Shown here: positions 1-10,949 of the stretch, piece by piece | Numbering within the stretch: the first letter of the stretch is position 1 | Layout: every line of letters begins with the position of its first letter | NCBI GenBank assembly: GCA_026419785.1 | Contig: JAODTK010005611.1 | Location: 276,001-340,000 of the forward strand | DNA length: 64,000 bases | Direction of reading: 5' to 3' | Origin: Sclerodactyla briareus | Lineage: Eukaryota > Echinodermata > Holothuroidea > Dendrochirotida > Sclerodactylidae | Position numbers and translations under genes: made by a program | Notes under the pieces: generated by a model | The model's input: only the letters and a program-made list of their open reading frames with translations | What the model was told of the DNA's origin: nothing | Database searches by the model: none

Positions 1-137
1 TCATACTTCTGCTGTCAAATACAGAAATATCAGTAAGAAATTATCTCCCTTAAGCTTGACAGACAAGTACTTTGTCGGGGAACACACCATGAACTCTTCC
101 AGGCCACAGTCTTGTGATGAAATCAAACATCCCCTCA

Positions 138-335
138 CTAGTTAAATGGGTCACATTCTCCACCATGTATTGGCACCGTTAATCTATTGCAATATGGAAC
201 CGACACATAAATTAACTCTTGACGTTGTGACCAGAAATTCTTTAACACGGAAAACACTTTTTCAGTAGACCTTTTACAGCTGTTGCTAAAAAATTTTGGC
301 AACATAATTTGTCTAGGAGCCATAAATTGCATTTA
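138..335 (-). pseudogene. Possible hAT transposase C-terminal fragment
   Basis: A minus-strand frame of 64 codons contains TEKVFSVLKNFWSQRQEL followed by a short hydrophobic stretch and a stop. This resembles the C-terminal dimerisation block of hAT transposases (ERxFS, then R-x-x-L). No DDE or BED finger region is visible nearby and the frame is closed upstream. It could also be a chance match. Confidence 0.3.
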
Positions 336-599
336 TTTGCCAATCAGAGGGTGATCCTATGACTTTTGGCATACATTCCTCCCCCGAGTTGCAAAAAGTT
401 CCCAGATTGCTATTTGACAGTAATAGCGAACCATTCACCTCATCAAGTACAGTAATTTTGGACAGGTGTCTTAAATTGCTACAAATTGCATGGGCACCAT
501 ACAAAGATCCCAGCGAAATCTACAATTCATTTCTGAATCAAGCATTAAGAAATAATTGGAATTTTGCTTCAATGTAAATTGCAAGTCACTGAAATTACT

Positions 600-2521
600 A
601 TTTAACTGCTACTGATGAATTAAAGCTTTGTTGCTTTCATTAAACTTCACAGACGAAAATGGGAACAACCCCAGATCACCACTTAGGCGCATTTTGAGCC
701 CGGGTCCAAACACTGATAAACTTTACATGTTATATGGACATTGTATGGGACTTGTAGGGGAGAAATCATACCTGTACGCTAGCATGGGATAACTGGCAAA
801 CGGTTATTAAGTACCTCCCCCGAGGGGGCTCCCATCGTGCTATTGAATTGTGTGTATAAATCCCATGCCTGTATGAGTATATGGTGTTTTGCAGTGTGAC
901 AAGCATTGAATCTAATCATTCAACTCAACCCAACAATTTTGATAAACTATTGGCTCCCAGGTGAACACCACGATACTCCAGCCCGATATTGGTACGACTA
1001 CCACTCGTGTTATGAGCAACATCCTAAATCCTGTGCACCTTTGTGCCTAACAATGATCTTCATTGTAGCATTAGGATTGGAACAAATAATATTAGTATCC
1101 GTCTTCCTCATCAATGTTTTATTTTCGTTTCTTTTTCTTTTCTTTTTTATTTCTAATCCATAACCTATAACAGACTCCCAAAATTGTTTAGATTTCATTT
1201 GTCAAAACTCTTGAGGGATGATAGTCAAAAGATGAAAATCGCAGGACAATACGTTGTTCAAGAAACCAACGGTCAAACAAGTAATTGAGGAGAAGCCATG
1301 AGCATTCCAATACGTTCATCAGATAAATGCAAGCCATGCTTCCCGATGGGCGAACAGTGTGTTACAACCACAAAAAACGAACGCAAATCATCCACTTTAT
1401 ACATGATACAGGCCTAACAACGTGGTCATCGAAAAGACAGTCAGAGTTCACAATCAAATTTCTGTTTCTTTGGCTGCTTTTAATCGGTTCTGAACTGCTA
1501 ATGTAGAAAGACTTCTCTGGATCGTTACATAATAACAGACTCCAACGGCCAGACACCCCTTGTACAGCTCGCTACTAGATCATCTCCACTGAAATTCCGA
1601 ACCATCGCAATACACAACTATGTACTTCTCTGGAAAATATGTTTCATCTTGCCTTTGGTTTTCTGTGCTTCCTGACTGGTTCCTCCACGTGATTCCGATT
1701 CACATTCTTCAAGGTCTTAGCGGATGTTGTATTCTATCTGGGGGCTAGTGTGCAGAATGCCTCACAGCACCACAGGTAACACAGAATCCACATACTTTGA
1801 CCACCAATCACCTCCTCCGATCGTGGACACAGGTGCAAGTCCCGATACATATCTCCAAGAACCCTGGGGGTCAGCTGTTTATATTCCCCCTTGGTTGTCT
1901 CTGATCCACAGCAGAGAGGTCAAGGAATACCGCTCTGGCAACGGGCCAGCGACATGCAGAGCTTCTATAGCCCATGCTTTGTTGCTTCATACAGGTGACA
2001 ATTCTTAATTTGGACATCCCCTTATAAGGAGAAGACGTGGGCCATCCATCTGGTATCCTGTCTCCGGGGTGGAGGTGGCCTCAGACTCGTCAAGAACCGT
2101 TACTCTATTCAGGTATGTCCATCCAGACTGCTTCCCGACTGCTTTCACTCAATCACGTCCTCGCAAGCCAGAAACCATGCATGGACAAGTGGTTACGGTT
2201 TCCATTCCACTTTAGGAAACAATTTCGTGGCTCAGATCATCCACTGTGTGTATTAGGAGATTGATATTTCTATATCGTTCCTCTCCATGGCAAAGGCGAG
2301 ACTCCATCGAGAAAGACCAAGGGAATTCCAGGAAGGACCATCCATGTTCATCATGTCCAATCTCTTTATTAATCAATAGAAACAGTTGGTTAATATTCCA
2401 CTCCTTCCTCAGGATACAAGTTCTAATTTCATTCACTGTGAAGTAGACCTCAGATCTACTGTTCATAGTTTTTCTAGTGGGAATGTCACAGTCTTGCCCA
2501 CCACAGCTACTCTGGTAACCC
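600..2521. other. No recognised gene; 3' flank of RNF11
   Basis: Contains short open frames on both strands, none recognised. The part nearest 2522 should include RNF11 3' UTR. A small palindrome CCCCCGAGGGGG lies near 820. No repeat family seen elsewhere in the window is visible here. Confidence 0.4.
2365..2370 (-). promoter_or_regulatory. Possible RNF11 polyadenylation signal
   Basis: AATAAA on the minus strand, about 150 bases beyond the apparent stop. RNF11 transcripts usually have long 3' UTRs, so a more distal signal may be used. Confidence 0.25.
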
Positions 2522-2679
2522 TCATCGATCTGACATCATGGCCCCTCGACAGTCTCCAATCAGGAAAGGGCCGGGAAGACCTCATCAGCCAGTCGTCGAT
2601 GCATTGGGTGTGTAGATGTGCATAACAGGGCAGGAATCGGACAGATCCCCGATCATGAAGTCTACCATACGATCAACAC
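2522..2679 (-). CDS. RNF11: RNF11 exon 3: RING-H2 finger and C-terminus
   Basis: The acceptor is TTTGTATTCAACAG and the exon starts at 2679 with the G that completes the exon 2 glutamate codon. Allowing for small indels, the exon encodes MVDFMIGD, RFLPC, MHIY, then CIDDWLMRS and a C-P-x-C end followed by ETVEGAMMSD. This is the zinc-ligating C3H2C3 pattern and CIDDWL E2-contact region of RNF11. About six single or double base losses or gains occur in 158 bases, around the first CxxC, before VRF, after LPC, before CID and in the last CPxC. A TGA at 2524-2522 would end the protein, but given the indels the true stop could lie a little downstream. Mammals end in a short SSYETN-like tail, not clearly visible here. 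Confidence 0.8.
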
Positions 2680-3039
2680 CTGTTGAATACAAAGAAAGGT
2701 TTCTTTAGTGCAAACAATAGACCCACGATACGGTCCTGCCAGAATTGGTGATGGGTGTTGGCTGCACAGGGCCAACTTTGAAGGACAACTGTAGGATTGG
2801 CTTCCTCAAACAACCAGAAAGTCAGATAAGTAATATGGGGGTGGAGATTGAAAAAAGCCATATTACGAGTAGCGGTCCATACCAATTTCAAGACAATTGT
2901 CCTATGTGGGGTACCGACCTTAGTACAAGTATGGTCCATCAAACAAGGAAATAGACATCCGCCAGTGGGTAACCGCCAACGTTTCGTTTGGGTAAAATCC
3001 CCACATTTGAGCAATCAGTGGCAAAAGTTTGCTATAGGC

Positions 3040-3964
3040 TAAGGGTCTCCAAGTGTGCGACAGGCCAAATCCAAATCCAAAATTATCTCGGAAGTCCAAA
3101 ACATGCAAATTAGCCATGAAAATCTTTGTCCCAAAAAATCTAAAAGGGCGATGGTTGGGGTTCCCCCCAAAAAAACGTTCGAAAAAAAAAAAAAATCCAA
3201 AATTCTGCCGCCGGGTGGGTGTCCATGGGGCGAAAACGAAAGTTTGTTCCAAAACGATTGCCATGTTCCGAAACCCAAGAATCAGCAATAAAAAAGTTTC
3301 GCAAAAAATCCAAAATTGCCGCCGGGTGGGGTCCATGGGGCGAAAACGAAAGTTGGTCCCAAAACGATCGCCATGTTTCCGAAACCACAAATCAGCAATA
3401 AAAAAGTTTCGCAAAAAAAAATCCAAAATTGCCGCCGGGTGGGGTCCATGGGGCTTATTTTGGCTTTTAAAACGAAAGAAGTTTGCTCCAAACATTCGCC
3501 AGTGTTTCGAAACACACAATACAAAAAAAAAGTTTCGCAAAAAAAAATCCAAAATGCTGCCGGGTGGGGTCCATGGGGCGAAAACGAAAGTTGGTTCCAA
3601 AACGATTGCCATTCCGGAACGTGCAAATCTGCGATAAAAAAGTTTCACGTAAACATCCAAATGGGCGGTTGGGCGGGGTCCCATGGGGCAAAAACGAAAG
3701 TTGGTCCCAAAACGATCGCCATGTTCTGAAATGCCCAAATCAGCGATAAACCAGTTCCGTAAAAAAAATGCAAGATAGCACCTTCTTGATGGTGCGGCAA
3801 CACCCACTTTCGAATTCATCTAGATTTTGATCTCATAAACATGTGTGCAAAGTTTCAAGGCAACCGACAACGGCTTGGAAAAGGTAATCATGTTAACACA
3901 AAAATTCTCTGGTTGCGGCTGGCTGCCGTCGAGGACGAAACCAAACTATCCCCATGTGGGGATA
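3040..3964 (-). mobile_element. Helitron-like element carrying the 110-bp array
   Basis: Reading minus from 3964, the element starts with an 18-base hairpin (TATCCCCA TG/TGGGGATA arms, 3947-3964). A short unique module follows, containing CAAAGTTTC-like and CCCACTTTCGAA-like sequence near 3800-3860, and then the minisatellite. The same order (TATCCCC hairpin, unique module, roughly 110-bp tandem core) occurs in the copies at 19846-20470 and 50410-51140, although their core repeats differ. The far end near 3040 is not defined. Confidence 0.4.
3095..3790 (-). repeat. 110-125 bp minisatellite array, about 5-6 units
   Basis: The landmark GTCCATGGGG recurs at 3221, 3331, 3444, 3569 and 3679, spaced 110, 113, 125 and 110 bases, with a degenerate unit before the first. 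Units share a run of A, TCCAAAATTGCCGCCGGGTGG and GAAAACGAAAGTTGG blocks. Because a 111-base unit is 37 codons, the minus strand stays open for 299 codons and the plus strand for 194. Those frames are products of the periodicity, not evidence of a protein. The array sits in RNF11 intron 2. Confidence 0.85.
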
Positions 3965-4114
3965 TATCAGGGGGAGGTCCCTATTGCACAATAAATGGTG
4001 TTATGTTATAGTTGAACAACACAAGCGAAATTGTAGGTATTCTAATATTCGCTTACAAATTACCCATTATCAGCAACCGCCTCTCATAGCCTAATATTTT
4101 TAGTCAAATGGGAC

Positions 4115-4315
4115 AAGTTAAGTTCATTAGAAAACAAAGAATATTCCAGGGGTTGTCACAGTGCAAGAAGGGCAGTGTGTATCATGCATGATGGTGTGCC
4201 TTTTCATTCAACTTACCTGTTTGATAACCTTGCATAACAGAAAACTTATGTATCGTAGGTTTAGACTGATACATTTCAATTCTTCCTCAGCTATCATATC
4301 AGAGTGTGGCCTCTT
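4115..4315 (+). mobile_element. MITE-A partial copy (3' half)
   Basis: Matches the 3' half of the MITE-A copies at 4369 and 47078: AGAAAACAAAGAAT, GGGGTTGT-CA, GCATGATGG, then the TATCATATCAG region. It lacks both termini and abuts the complete copy that starts at 4369. Confidence 0.6.
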
Positions 4316-4368
4316 CATGAATGAGATGCAGATGCAAATGTGTCAGTTTACTGCACACTCCATTCAAA

Positions 4369-4978
4369 TTGAAGGACAACTGCAGGCTTGGATAACAACA
4401 TCAGGCTCGGAGACAATGCGTGAAGATGGAAAATGTATTCTATAGGTACAAAACCCCATTTACAATACGATGTTCCTAATCCTATGTGGAGTTATAGGCC
4501 TTCAAAGTTTGGGCCATTAAGCAGAGAAATTGAGGAGAATTCCAACTGCGCAATAACGCATGACGTCACACATGGACAACACAGGAAATTATGTTATGTA
4601 TTTCATTGTTTCATTTTGTGATAAGTCAACATTCAGCAGAAGTTTTGTTGCCTTCCTCCCACTAAAGTAACCATCGACACCTGATCTACCCACTACAGCA
4701 ATCCCATCCCATAAAATAACGGCTTTTCAAAGTGAAATTAAAGTTTGAATTTCAAAGAAAAACAAAAAATATTTGCTGAGGGGTTGTGCAAGTATGACAT
4801 TCATTTATTATGTACGATGGGATGTCTTTGTCTTTCCATCTTGCACAAAAAACATGCTCCGAAGGACTATAACTCTGTAACGGTAAGTCGTAAGAACTTC
4901 CGGTTTTGACTGATGCATTGAGTTTTTCTCCAGCTAAATAGCAGCCCGTTTATAAATCATCCCTCAGTTGTCCTTCAA
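4369..4978 (+). mobile_element. MITE-A copy 1, full length
   Basis: This 610-bp element begins TTGAAGGACAACTG and ends CAGTTGTCCTTCAA, a perfect 14-bp terminal inverted repeat. It has no coding capacity. Internal landmarks shared with the copy at 47078 include GGGCCATTAAG, a CRE palindrome TGACGTCA (4561-4568), CATTCAGCAGAAG and GTTGTGCAAGTATGACAT. The target duplication is unclear. It lies in RNF11 intron 2. Confidence 0.8.
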
Positions 4979-5189
4979 ACTAGATGGAGACAGTGTTGAA
5001 ATTAGATGATGTGATACTGTAATCACACACGTCTCCAATCAGGAAATCAGGAAGTACAGATCACAAACTCTTGAAAAATTGAAATGAACATGTTGCTGTG
5101 CACAATCAATGCTGTTACAGTAGCTCTGGGCAGCTGGTGTAATGGAATGTAGGTCATTTATTTTGTTGGTTCAAGAGATGATTTCACCA

Positions 5190-5275
5190 GCGAAGTGGTA
5201 GTTACTGTATGCGAGGAATGGCAAAAATTGAGGCACTTGCATGCGAAAGGTCCAGGTTCAACTCCATGCCTCGCT
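5190..5275 (+). other. tRNA-like sequence (possible SINE head)
   Basis: An AGTGGTAGTTACTG stretch resembles a pol III A box, and GGTCCAGGTTCAACTCC a B box, with a TTGCATGCGAAAG anticodon-arm-like stretch between. Spacing is longer than in a true tRNA, so this is a decayed tRNA-derived sequence at best. Confidence 0.3.
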
Positions 5276-5399
5276 ACAGTATATCCATATTCGTAGATGG
5301 CTTCATGTTAATACCAGCCAATACTCAAAGTTCTTTTGAGTTACCTGGGATGGACCTATAATATAGTACCCCCCTGTATTCAGGATCTCTGGTCAGGAC

Positions 5400-5770
5400 T
5401 CAGCACTGCCACAGTGTAATGGCTGTCTAAGCATCTACCACTCCTATCAGCATTTGGGTGATGTAGGCCAAAAATAGATTAGCACTGCAATCGAACTGTG
5501 TGGCTTTGTCTAAGATTTACCACGGCCTAACGGAGTAGAGTAGGGGGGGGGAGCCAAAGATCAGCTTGCTGCATAACAAGTCGGAGTGGTGGTCCAGGAT
5601 TCTTAACCCCCTACCAGTATCTAGTTGATGTAGGCAGAGAATGTGCCAACACTGCCACATGTAGTGTCTTTATCTATGCTTCTGCCACTTCTACCAGTAT
5701 CTGAAGGATGTAATGTACAGTATGCATCGCCACATCATAGTGGCAGTCTAGGCTCACTCACATCTCACAA
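5400..5770 (+). repeat. Degenerate tandem repeat, unit about 80-90 bp
   Basis: TACCA(C/G)T...TGATGTAGGC blocks recur near 5437, 5612 and 5693, alternating with CACTGCCACA(G/T)GTAGTG-like blocks. Units are strongly diverged and one is interrupted by a G run near 5545. Confidence 0.45.
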
Positions 5771-6376
5771 GTTTGTGAGGAACAAAAAAAAAGGTTGGCC
5801 CTTGGTACTAAGAGTACAGTCTGTGCACTGATGCCCTTCTAGATATTACAGAGTCAGAGATCCAACAGTATCTGTAAATGAACTCTGGATTGGCTGCCTA
5901 TTACAGCCTGTAGATATAAAATAATATGTTGACTGAAGCAAGGAAGGGATGTGCTCACAACAGGTCATGGGCCCCCAGACTTGGCTCAAATAGAACAAAT
6001 ATTACCGACCATACAACAACAAATTAATTTACCTTTCACATGAAAGTGATATTAGAAAACAAGTGGTTTCAATTTTACGTAGCACTCAGGCCAGCCATCT
6101 CCATAGACGAGCTGTGGGATGTGAGATAGTGCTCAAGTCCTGATCTAGCACCACTGAATGAAGATGCATACATGAGTTATGCAAATCCTTAAGGTTCAAG
6201 GACGTGTGCAACCCAATATACTGTGCTCAAAATGAGAGATACCAGTGGTTGGCTTGTTGAGTTAATCATCGTAATTTTGATTGATGCATCACAGCGTCTC
6301 ATAGGGACGGATGAAACAAGGACCACTCATCATATATGATATGTACAAAATTTATTTACATCCATTGAAGATACAG

Positions 6377-6929
6377 TTAAAGGACAATTGCAGGGTGAAT
6401 TATGAAAAGGCTAATATGAGCTGGAGAAAAACTGATTGCAGCAGTCCAAACCCGAAGGCATATGATGTTCTGTTATGGAGTACATCTTTGAAGTTTGTGC
6501 ATGTGTATTGCGAAAGGCGAAAAGCATCCCTCAGGCAATAATGATGTCAGGCTTGCAACCCTGCAACAAATCTTGTTTCCTATTGAAATTCAAACATTTT
6601 CACTTCGAAAGTTTTGGGAGAGGATTGCTGTAGTGGGTTGTAGGTGGATGGTTACTTTGGTTAGAGAAAGACAACAGAAACTTCTGATAAAAGTTGACTA
6701 TTCAACAAAATGAAACCATGAAATACATGAAATTAACTTCCGGGGTTGTTCCAAGTGTGAGTCATGCATGATGCACAATGGGGCTTTCCCCAATGTCTCG
6801 CTGATGGCCGAAATTTAAAGGCAAATAACTGCTCATAGGAACATCGTATTGAAATGTGATTCGGACCTATATAAAAGTTTTCCACAAAAATATAACCTCG
6901 TTGCATTAGAGCTGCAGATGTTCCTCTAA
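6377..6929 (-). mobile_element. MITE-A copy 2, inverted
   Basis: Starts TTAAAGGACAATTGCAGG and ends CTGCAGATGTTCCTCTAA, a diverged form of the MITE-A terminal inverted repeat. Internal sequence is the reverse complement of the 47078 copy: the GATTGCTGTAGTGGGTTGTAGG and AAAATGAAACCATGAAATAC blocks. The CRE site is degraded here. Confidence 0.7.
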
Positions 6930-7970
6930 GATGGAAAATCCAAGGTAGTCATTTCCAAAAAAAAAATTCTGTGATGATGTGTGGACACTTCTACAACAAG
7001 TTCCACGCAGTCAATGAAAGAAACCTTCTTCGCAGCCGGGTCAGTTTGTGGGTAATTGATGTACTACACAAAATAATTGTTCATTTCACATACAACACAT
7101 TTATGCAACATTTGCATTGGTTTTGCAGGTTCCAATCCATGAACATTCACACAGATTGTGTTTCAAGTTGACCAAGTACAAGTCCGTATCTTGAGTCACC
7201 TCTTGCGACAGTCGTAAATATATTATCAGTGCGTTCAAGAGCTAATAAGATTTCCAATTATGAAGTGTTCTTCGAGCAAAAATAGTGGTCAAAAGTTGGA
7301 CGGTTTCGGTTCGGATGAACTTTGTCATTTGCTAGAAGCCTACCGTATTACATTTCTATTGCTCTACAATCCGGGCCAGAGATCTCTGAAAATATCATCC
7401 CCATCTCTAAGAAGAGGCTCAAAGCTCCAAATGGGTCTGAGTTCCAGTTCCTTACTGGAGTCCCTTAGTATTTAGAAAAAAAAACTGCCATCAGAGAGGG
7501 GAATCCGGTCATGGCCAAACCGGCACGGCCAACTGGCCAAGGTCCAAATGCCCCCTCCCCTGCACCTCAATATTATACGGTGAATCAGGGGCATACGATC
7601 CATACTGTAGGAAGGTGTCTTTTATTTCCAGAGAATGTATTGCTAAAATTATGAAAATATTGTGGAGTCAGGATTCCTCAACCATATTCCTACCAGGGTA
7701 TACATTAGAAATTTTAGACTTCGGGGGATTGTGCTGATTTTGTTGATTGAGGTTTTTTAAAAATGGGTCATACAACCATCTTTTCGTCTGAAAGGGTCAA
7801 TGTACGATGTAACATGGTACGAGAATGGAAGGTAGATCAGTCCATCTCCTTTTTTGGTAACATTTTGGTTAGGGCAACAATTTGCTAGGCTAGTCACATT
7901 ATAAACGGGCTAAACAGCACTGAATTCACAACCAACGCCATTAAAACGAGTTGCAGAATCTCATCGGCAT
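6930..7970. other. RNF11 intron 2, no recognised feature
   Basis: Only short open frames, for example 7260-7475 on the plus strand, without recognisable similarity or splice context. Confidence 0.4.
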
Positions 7971-9117
7971 TAGAAAAAAAAAAAAACGTTGCGCAGTTAT
8001 ACCGGTATTCACGTTGGTACCGGTACTCGCGGCACCAGTACTCGCAGTACCGACGGCCGTATGCACAGTTATATAACCGTAATGGCTAAAATTACGGTAC
8101 TGCTAAAATCACTGGTGCTTGTCGTAGTGTCTATTCGGCGGCCGCACACATCGTGGTTTTCAGCATTAAAATTTACCCATTAACAATGTCTTTCATAAAA
8201 ATAATTTTCTAGTTACTAAAATAACCATTTTTGCTTCATCATCAGTAAATAAATGTTAACCAATTACAAAGGACTGCGTGATCATTCCCGTAATTGAAGT
8301 ATTATGGGACCAACTGACCAACTTTACTACGTAGTGGTTGTTTTCATTACAGAAGTTTTCCATTTCGAAAAAATTCCTCTTACATTAACACTGGAAAATT
8401 GATAAGGGAGAAACTTGCGTGGACTTCCCTCATCAGCCGGGATATCGCCAAGTCAATTCAAATTGCCGTAAATATTTTCCGAATTTGAGGCAAACTAAAC
8501 ATACGTATTTTCTATCACTAACCATGGAATTTCGCAAATATACATTAACGTTCAGCGACATCGATGCGATCGATGTTCGGGCTGTGTAGCGCGATGTGTA
8601 TTTGGTTAGTTTTGAACATGTGATGACATTACAGTGCTCTGATTAGTGGGCGGTCAGATTTCGCATCAAGGTGGTACCAACAACCATATACCCGTTCCGC
8701 CGAAATGAAGGTTTTTATACAGACCTGAAGCACGTGGTAATTGCCTTTGCGAATATAAGATTGTGGTTGGGGGCTGTAGCGTATAACAGACGTATATTAT
8801 TATTCCATGCTCTGGAACACTTAATAAAGAAGGACAATTTGAACAATGAAAAAGTGATTTCAGCCAGAATATGTTTATATAGCGCAAAAGAACAAGGAGG
8901 GAGGGTATTTTTTATTGAATTTATTACGGAGGTGAGCTTGAAGTTGAATTAAAATGAGTGATACAATGAGCTGTGTGTTGTACGGATAAACTAGTAACAA
9001 TAATTCGATCCCTGATGTTTTCCTAGACAGTACCAGGGAAGACCGGTACAGCACGATAACCGGTGCCAAGGCATCGGTACTACCGGTTCCGCAAATCATC
9101 CGTACCGCGCAACCCTA
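7971..9117. mobile_element. Non-autonomous hAT-like element with 8-bp target duplication
   Basis: The right end reads CCGCGCAACCCTA and the left TAG, an A run, then CGTTGCGCAGT, an interrupted inverted match. Subterminal CCGGTA(C/T) motifs recur at both ends (7999-8045 and 9041-9090). The flanks are ATCGGCAT (7963-7970) and ATCGGCAA (9118-9125), a 7-of-8 direct match as expected for hAT insertions. The A run at the left end looks like a sequencing or replication expansion. No transposase is encoded. Inside lies a perfect ACATCGAT-GCG-ATCGATGT palindrome (8558-8576). Confidence 0.65.
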
Positions 9118-9867
9118 ATCGGCAATTCATCATTTCTATTCTCTGATCCTCTTTGCAAGTTGCATTAGTGAAAAATAACAAGACCTCCCCTCAAGTGAAT
9201 CCAATTTCTTAGTCAACCCAGGGAAATCCCAACTGCTCAATGTGGAACCCTATGTTGCAATACTTGTACCATGTTCTATAATTTTGAATTATTCAGTACT
9301 TCTAATCTAGTACAGTATATTGGAAAAAAAATCTACTCCCCACAAAAATTAAATGAGGTTCAAATACAAAGTGGCTATCCCCCTCCGAATCCACAGGTTG
9401 TAATTTTGAACTGATTGACTGAAAAAGCTGTAATGCCTTTTTATTTTGTTACTAAGTTGAAATCAATTCAGCTATTGGAGATCAGCCAACATCTTGGGAA
9501 AAGAGTGAAAAAATCAAAAATTGCCCAAATATTTTTTGCCTCTAAATTTCACATTTGATAACTTTTGCCTATAATTCCGGGGGAACAATGTGTGTTGTGA
9601 CTCAGTGTATTTTGGCAATACGGTGTGAATTTGAAGGTATTTGGCCCACCAAACTGAATTGATATTGTGACAAAAATTATAAAAAAAGTCTGACCAAACA
9701 CGGCACACACACACACACACTAAAGGACACCATATTCCTCAGTGGATAGTTCTCCACCACCACAAGTATGACTATCATGTACACTGTAGCAACCAACAGA
9801 AGAAAATGGCAAGCTGAATACATTATTTATCCAGCCCTTCGGGGACAGATTAGATAATTATACTTAC
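9118..9867. other. RNF11 intron 2 next to exon 2
   Basis: AT-rich sequence with a short (CA)n run (9705-9720). Nothing else recognised. Confidence 0.4.
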
Positions 9868-10015
9868 TCTCTAACATTCTTAATGCAATCAACTGCCCCG
9901 TAGGTCGATGATTGTATAAGGCCTATCCTAGTGCGATCCTGACCTGCTCTTCTTCGCTCAGTTGGTTAACGCTCCGTCTCTGTGCAGGAGTGACGTGGTA
10001 CACTGGTGTGTCCTC
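9868..10015 (-). CDS. RNF11: RNF11 exon 2: central region ahead of the RING
   Basis: Reading minus from 10015, the exon starts after TTCCTGACAG, a good acceptor, with EDTPVYHVTPAQ, then QLSEEEQVRIA and RIGLIQ. These match the PVYHPTPSQ, QLTEEEQIRIAQRIGLIQ region of RNF11. It ends at NVRE, with the last codon split by a GTAAGT donor (9867-9862). Length is 148 bases where the phase demands 149, so one base is missing, most likely in the ATCGCACTAGG stretch between VRIA and RIG. The ten residues between GLIQ and the KNVRE end do not match the usual HLP-G-YD pattern. Shifting frame partly restores it, which suggests compensating indels rather than real divergence. Confidence 0.83.
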
Positions 10016-10949
10016 CTGTCAGGAACAATAATGAGCAAAGTACATTATATTTTTACTCATAACAAAAAACTTGAAGCATGCATCAACTACACGTGTAAAT
10101 GTTGATCGATTGATCCTATCCATTATCTGCACCACGATTAATATCACATAGGGATAATTGTTCGCCCATGTCAAAATATCACCCTCTGTCCTATTCTGAT
10201 GTTTGACATTTGTAGTTGAATGTTCGTAATCTTGACTAGTGAGTTTGTGGTGCTTGGTTTAATGTGACAAGCTGACCTGTGTAAAATGATGATCAAATGA
10301 TTCCTGCATTGTTCCCTGCTTGCTGCATGAGGTGGTTCAAGAGACTCCACACATTAAAGTCTACGAAGACCGAGACCCCCATCGCATCATAACGTCATCA
10401 GTGTCACTGTGTAAGTGTAAACTACTGTACACCTGAACACTGGCTAATACACTCCTCATCCGGTGAGCATTTCGCACTAATCCTTGTTCACCTGGAAGAC
10501 CTTCATGAACTGTCATAAAAAAACAAGGACGATCGCCCCCCAGTGTTTCGCCTGGTTGCGTGATCAGTTGTTATCAGTCACCATGCACACAATTTCATGT
10601 GTTGCTTCCAAATTTTGGTATTACATTACAACAGAAACAGTTACCGATTCACTAATCAGTGACCAATTTCAAATTCATAAGAACTGATGATTGACCATGT
10701 CTAGACCAAGGAGTATACGTTTTGTGGAAATGTGACTAAAATTGCCATAAATTATGCAAAGTAGACACATACTCAACTTCATTGACCCAATTTTCATGTT
10801 GAATTCTCAGACCAATGGGGACCACAATTGAGTTACATTCATGAGATCCAACAAGCTTGAACATTTTGCAAGAATGAAGCAAATGTATACATATTGATAA
10901 CCCAATATGTCAACTTTGGGGGGACTAAAAAGAAGAACACCCATCCAAC

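Noticed and set aside
1724-2466. Additional coding exons downstream of RNF11
   Set aside because: Open frames on both strands without recognisable similarity; the location fits RNF11 3' UTR better.
2920-3819. 299-codon minus-strand open frame as a protein gene
   Set aside because: It is the translation of a tandem DNA repeat with a unit near 111 bp, and the opposite strand is open too. It also lies within RNF11 intron 2.
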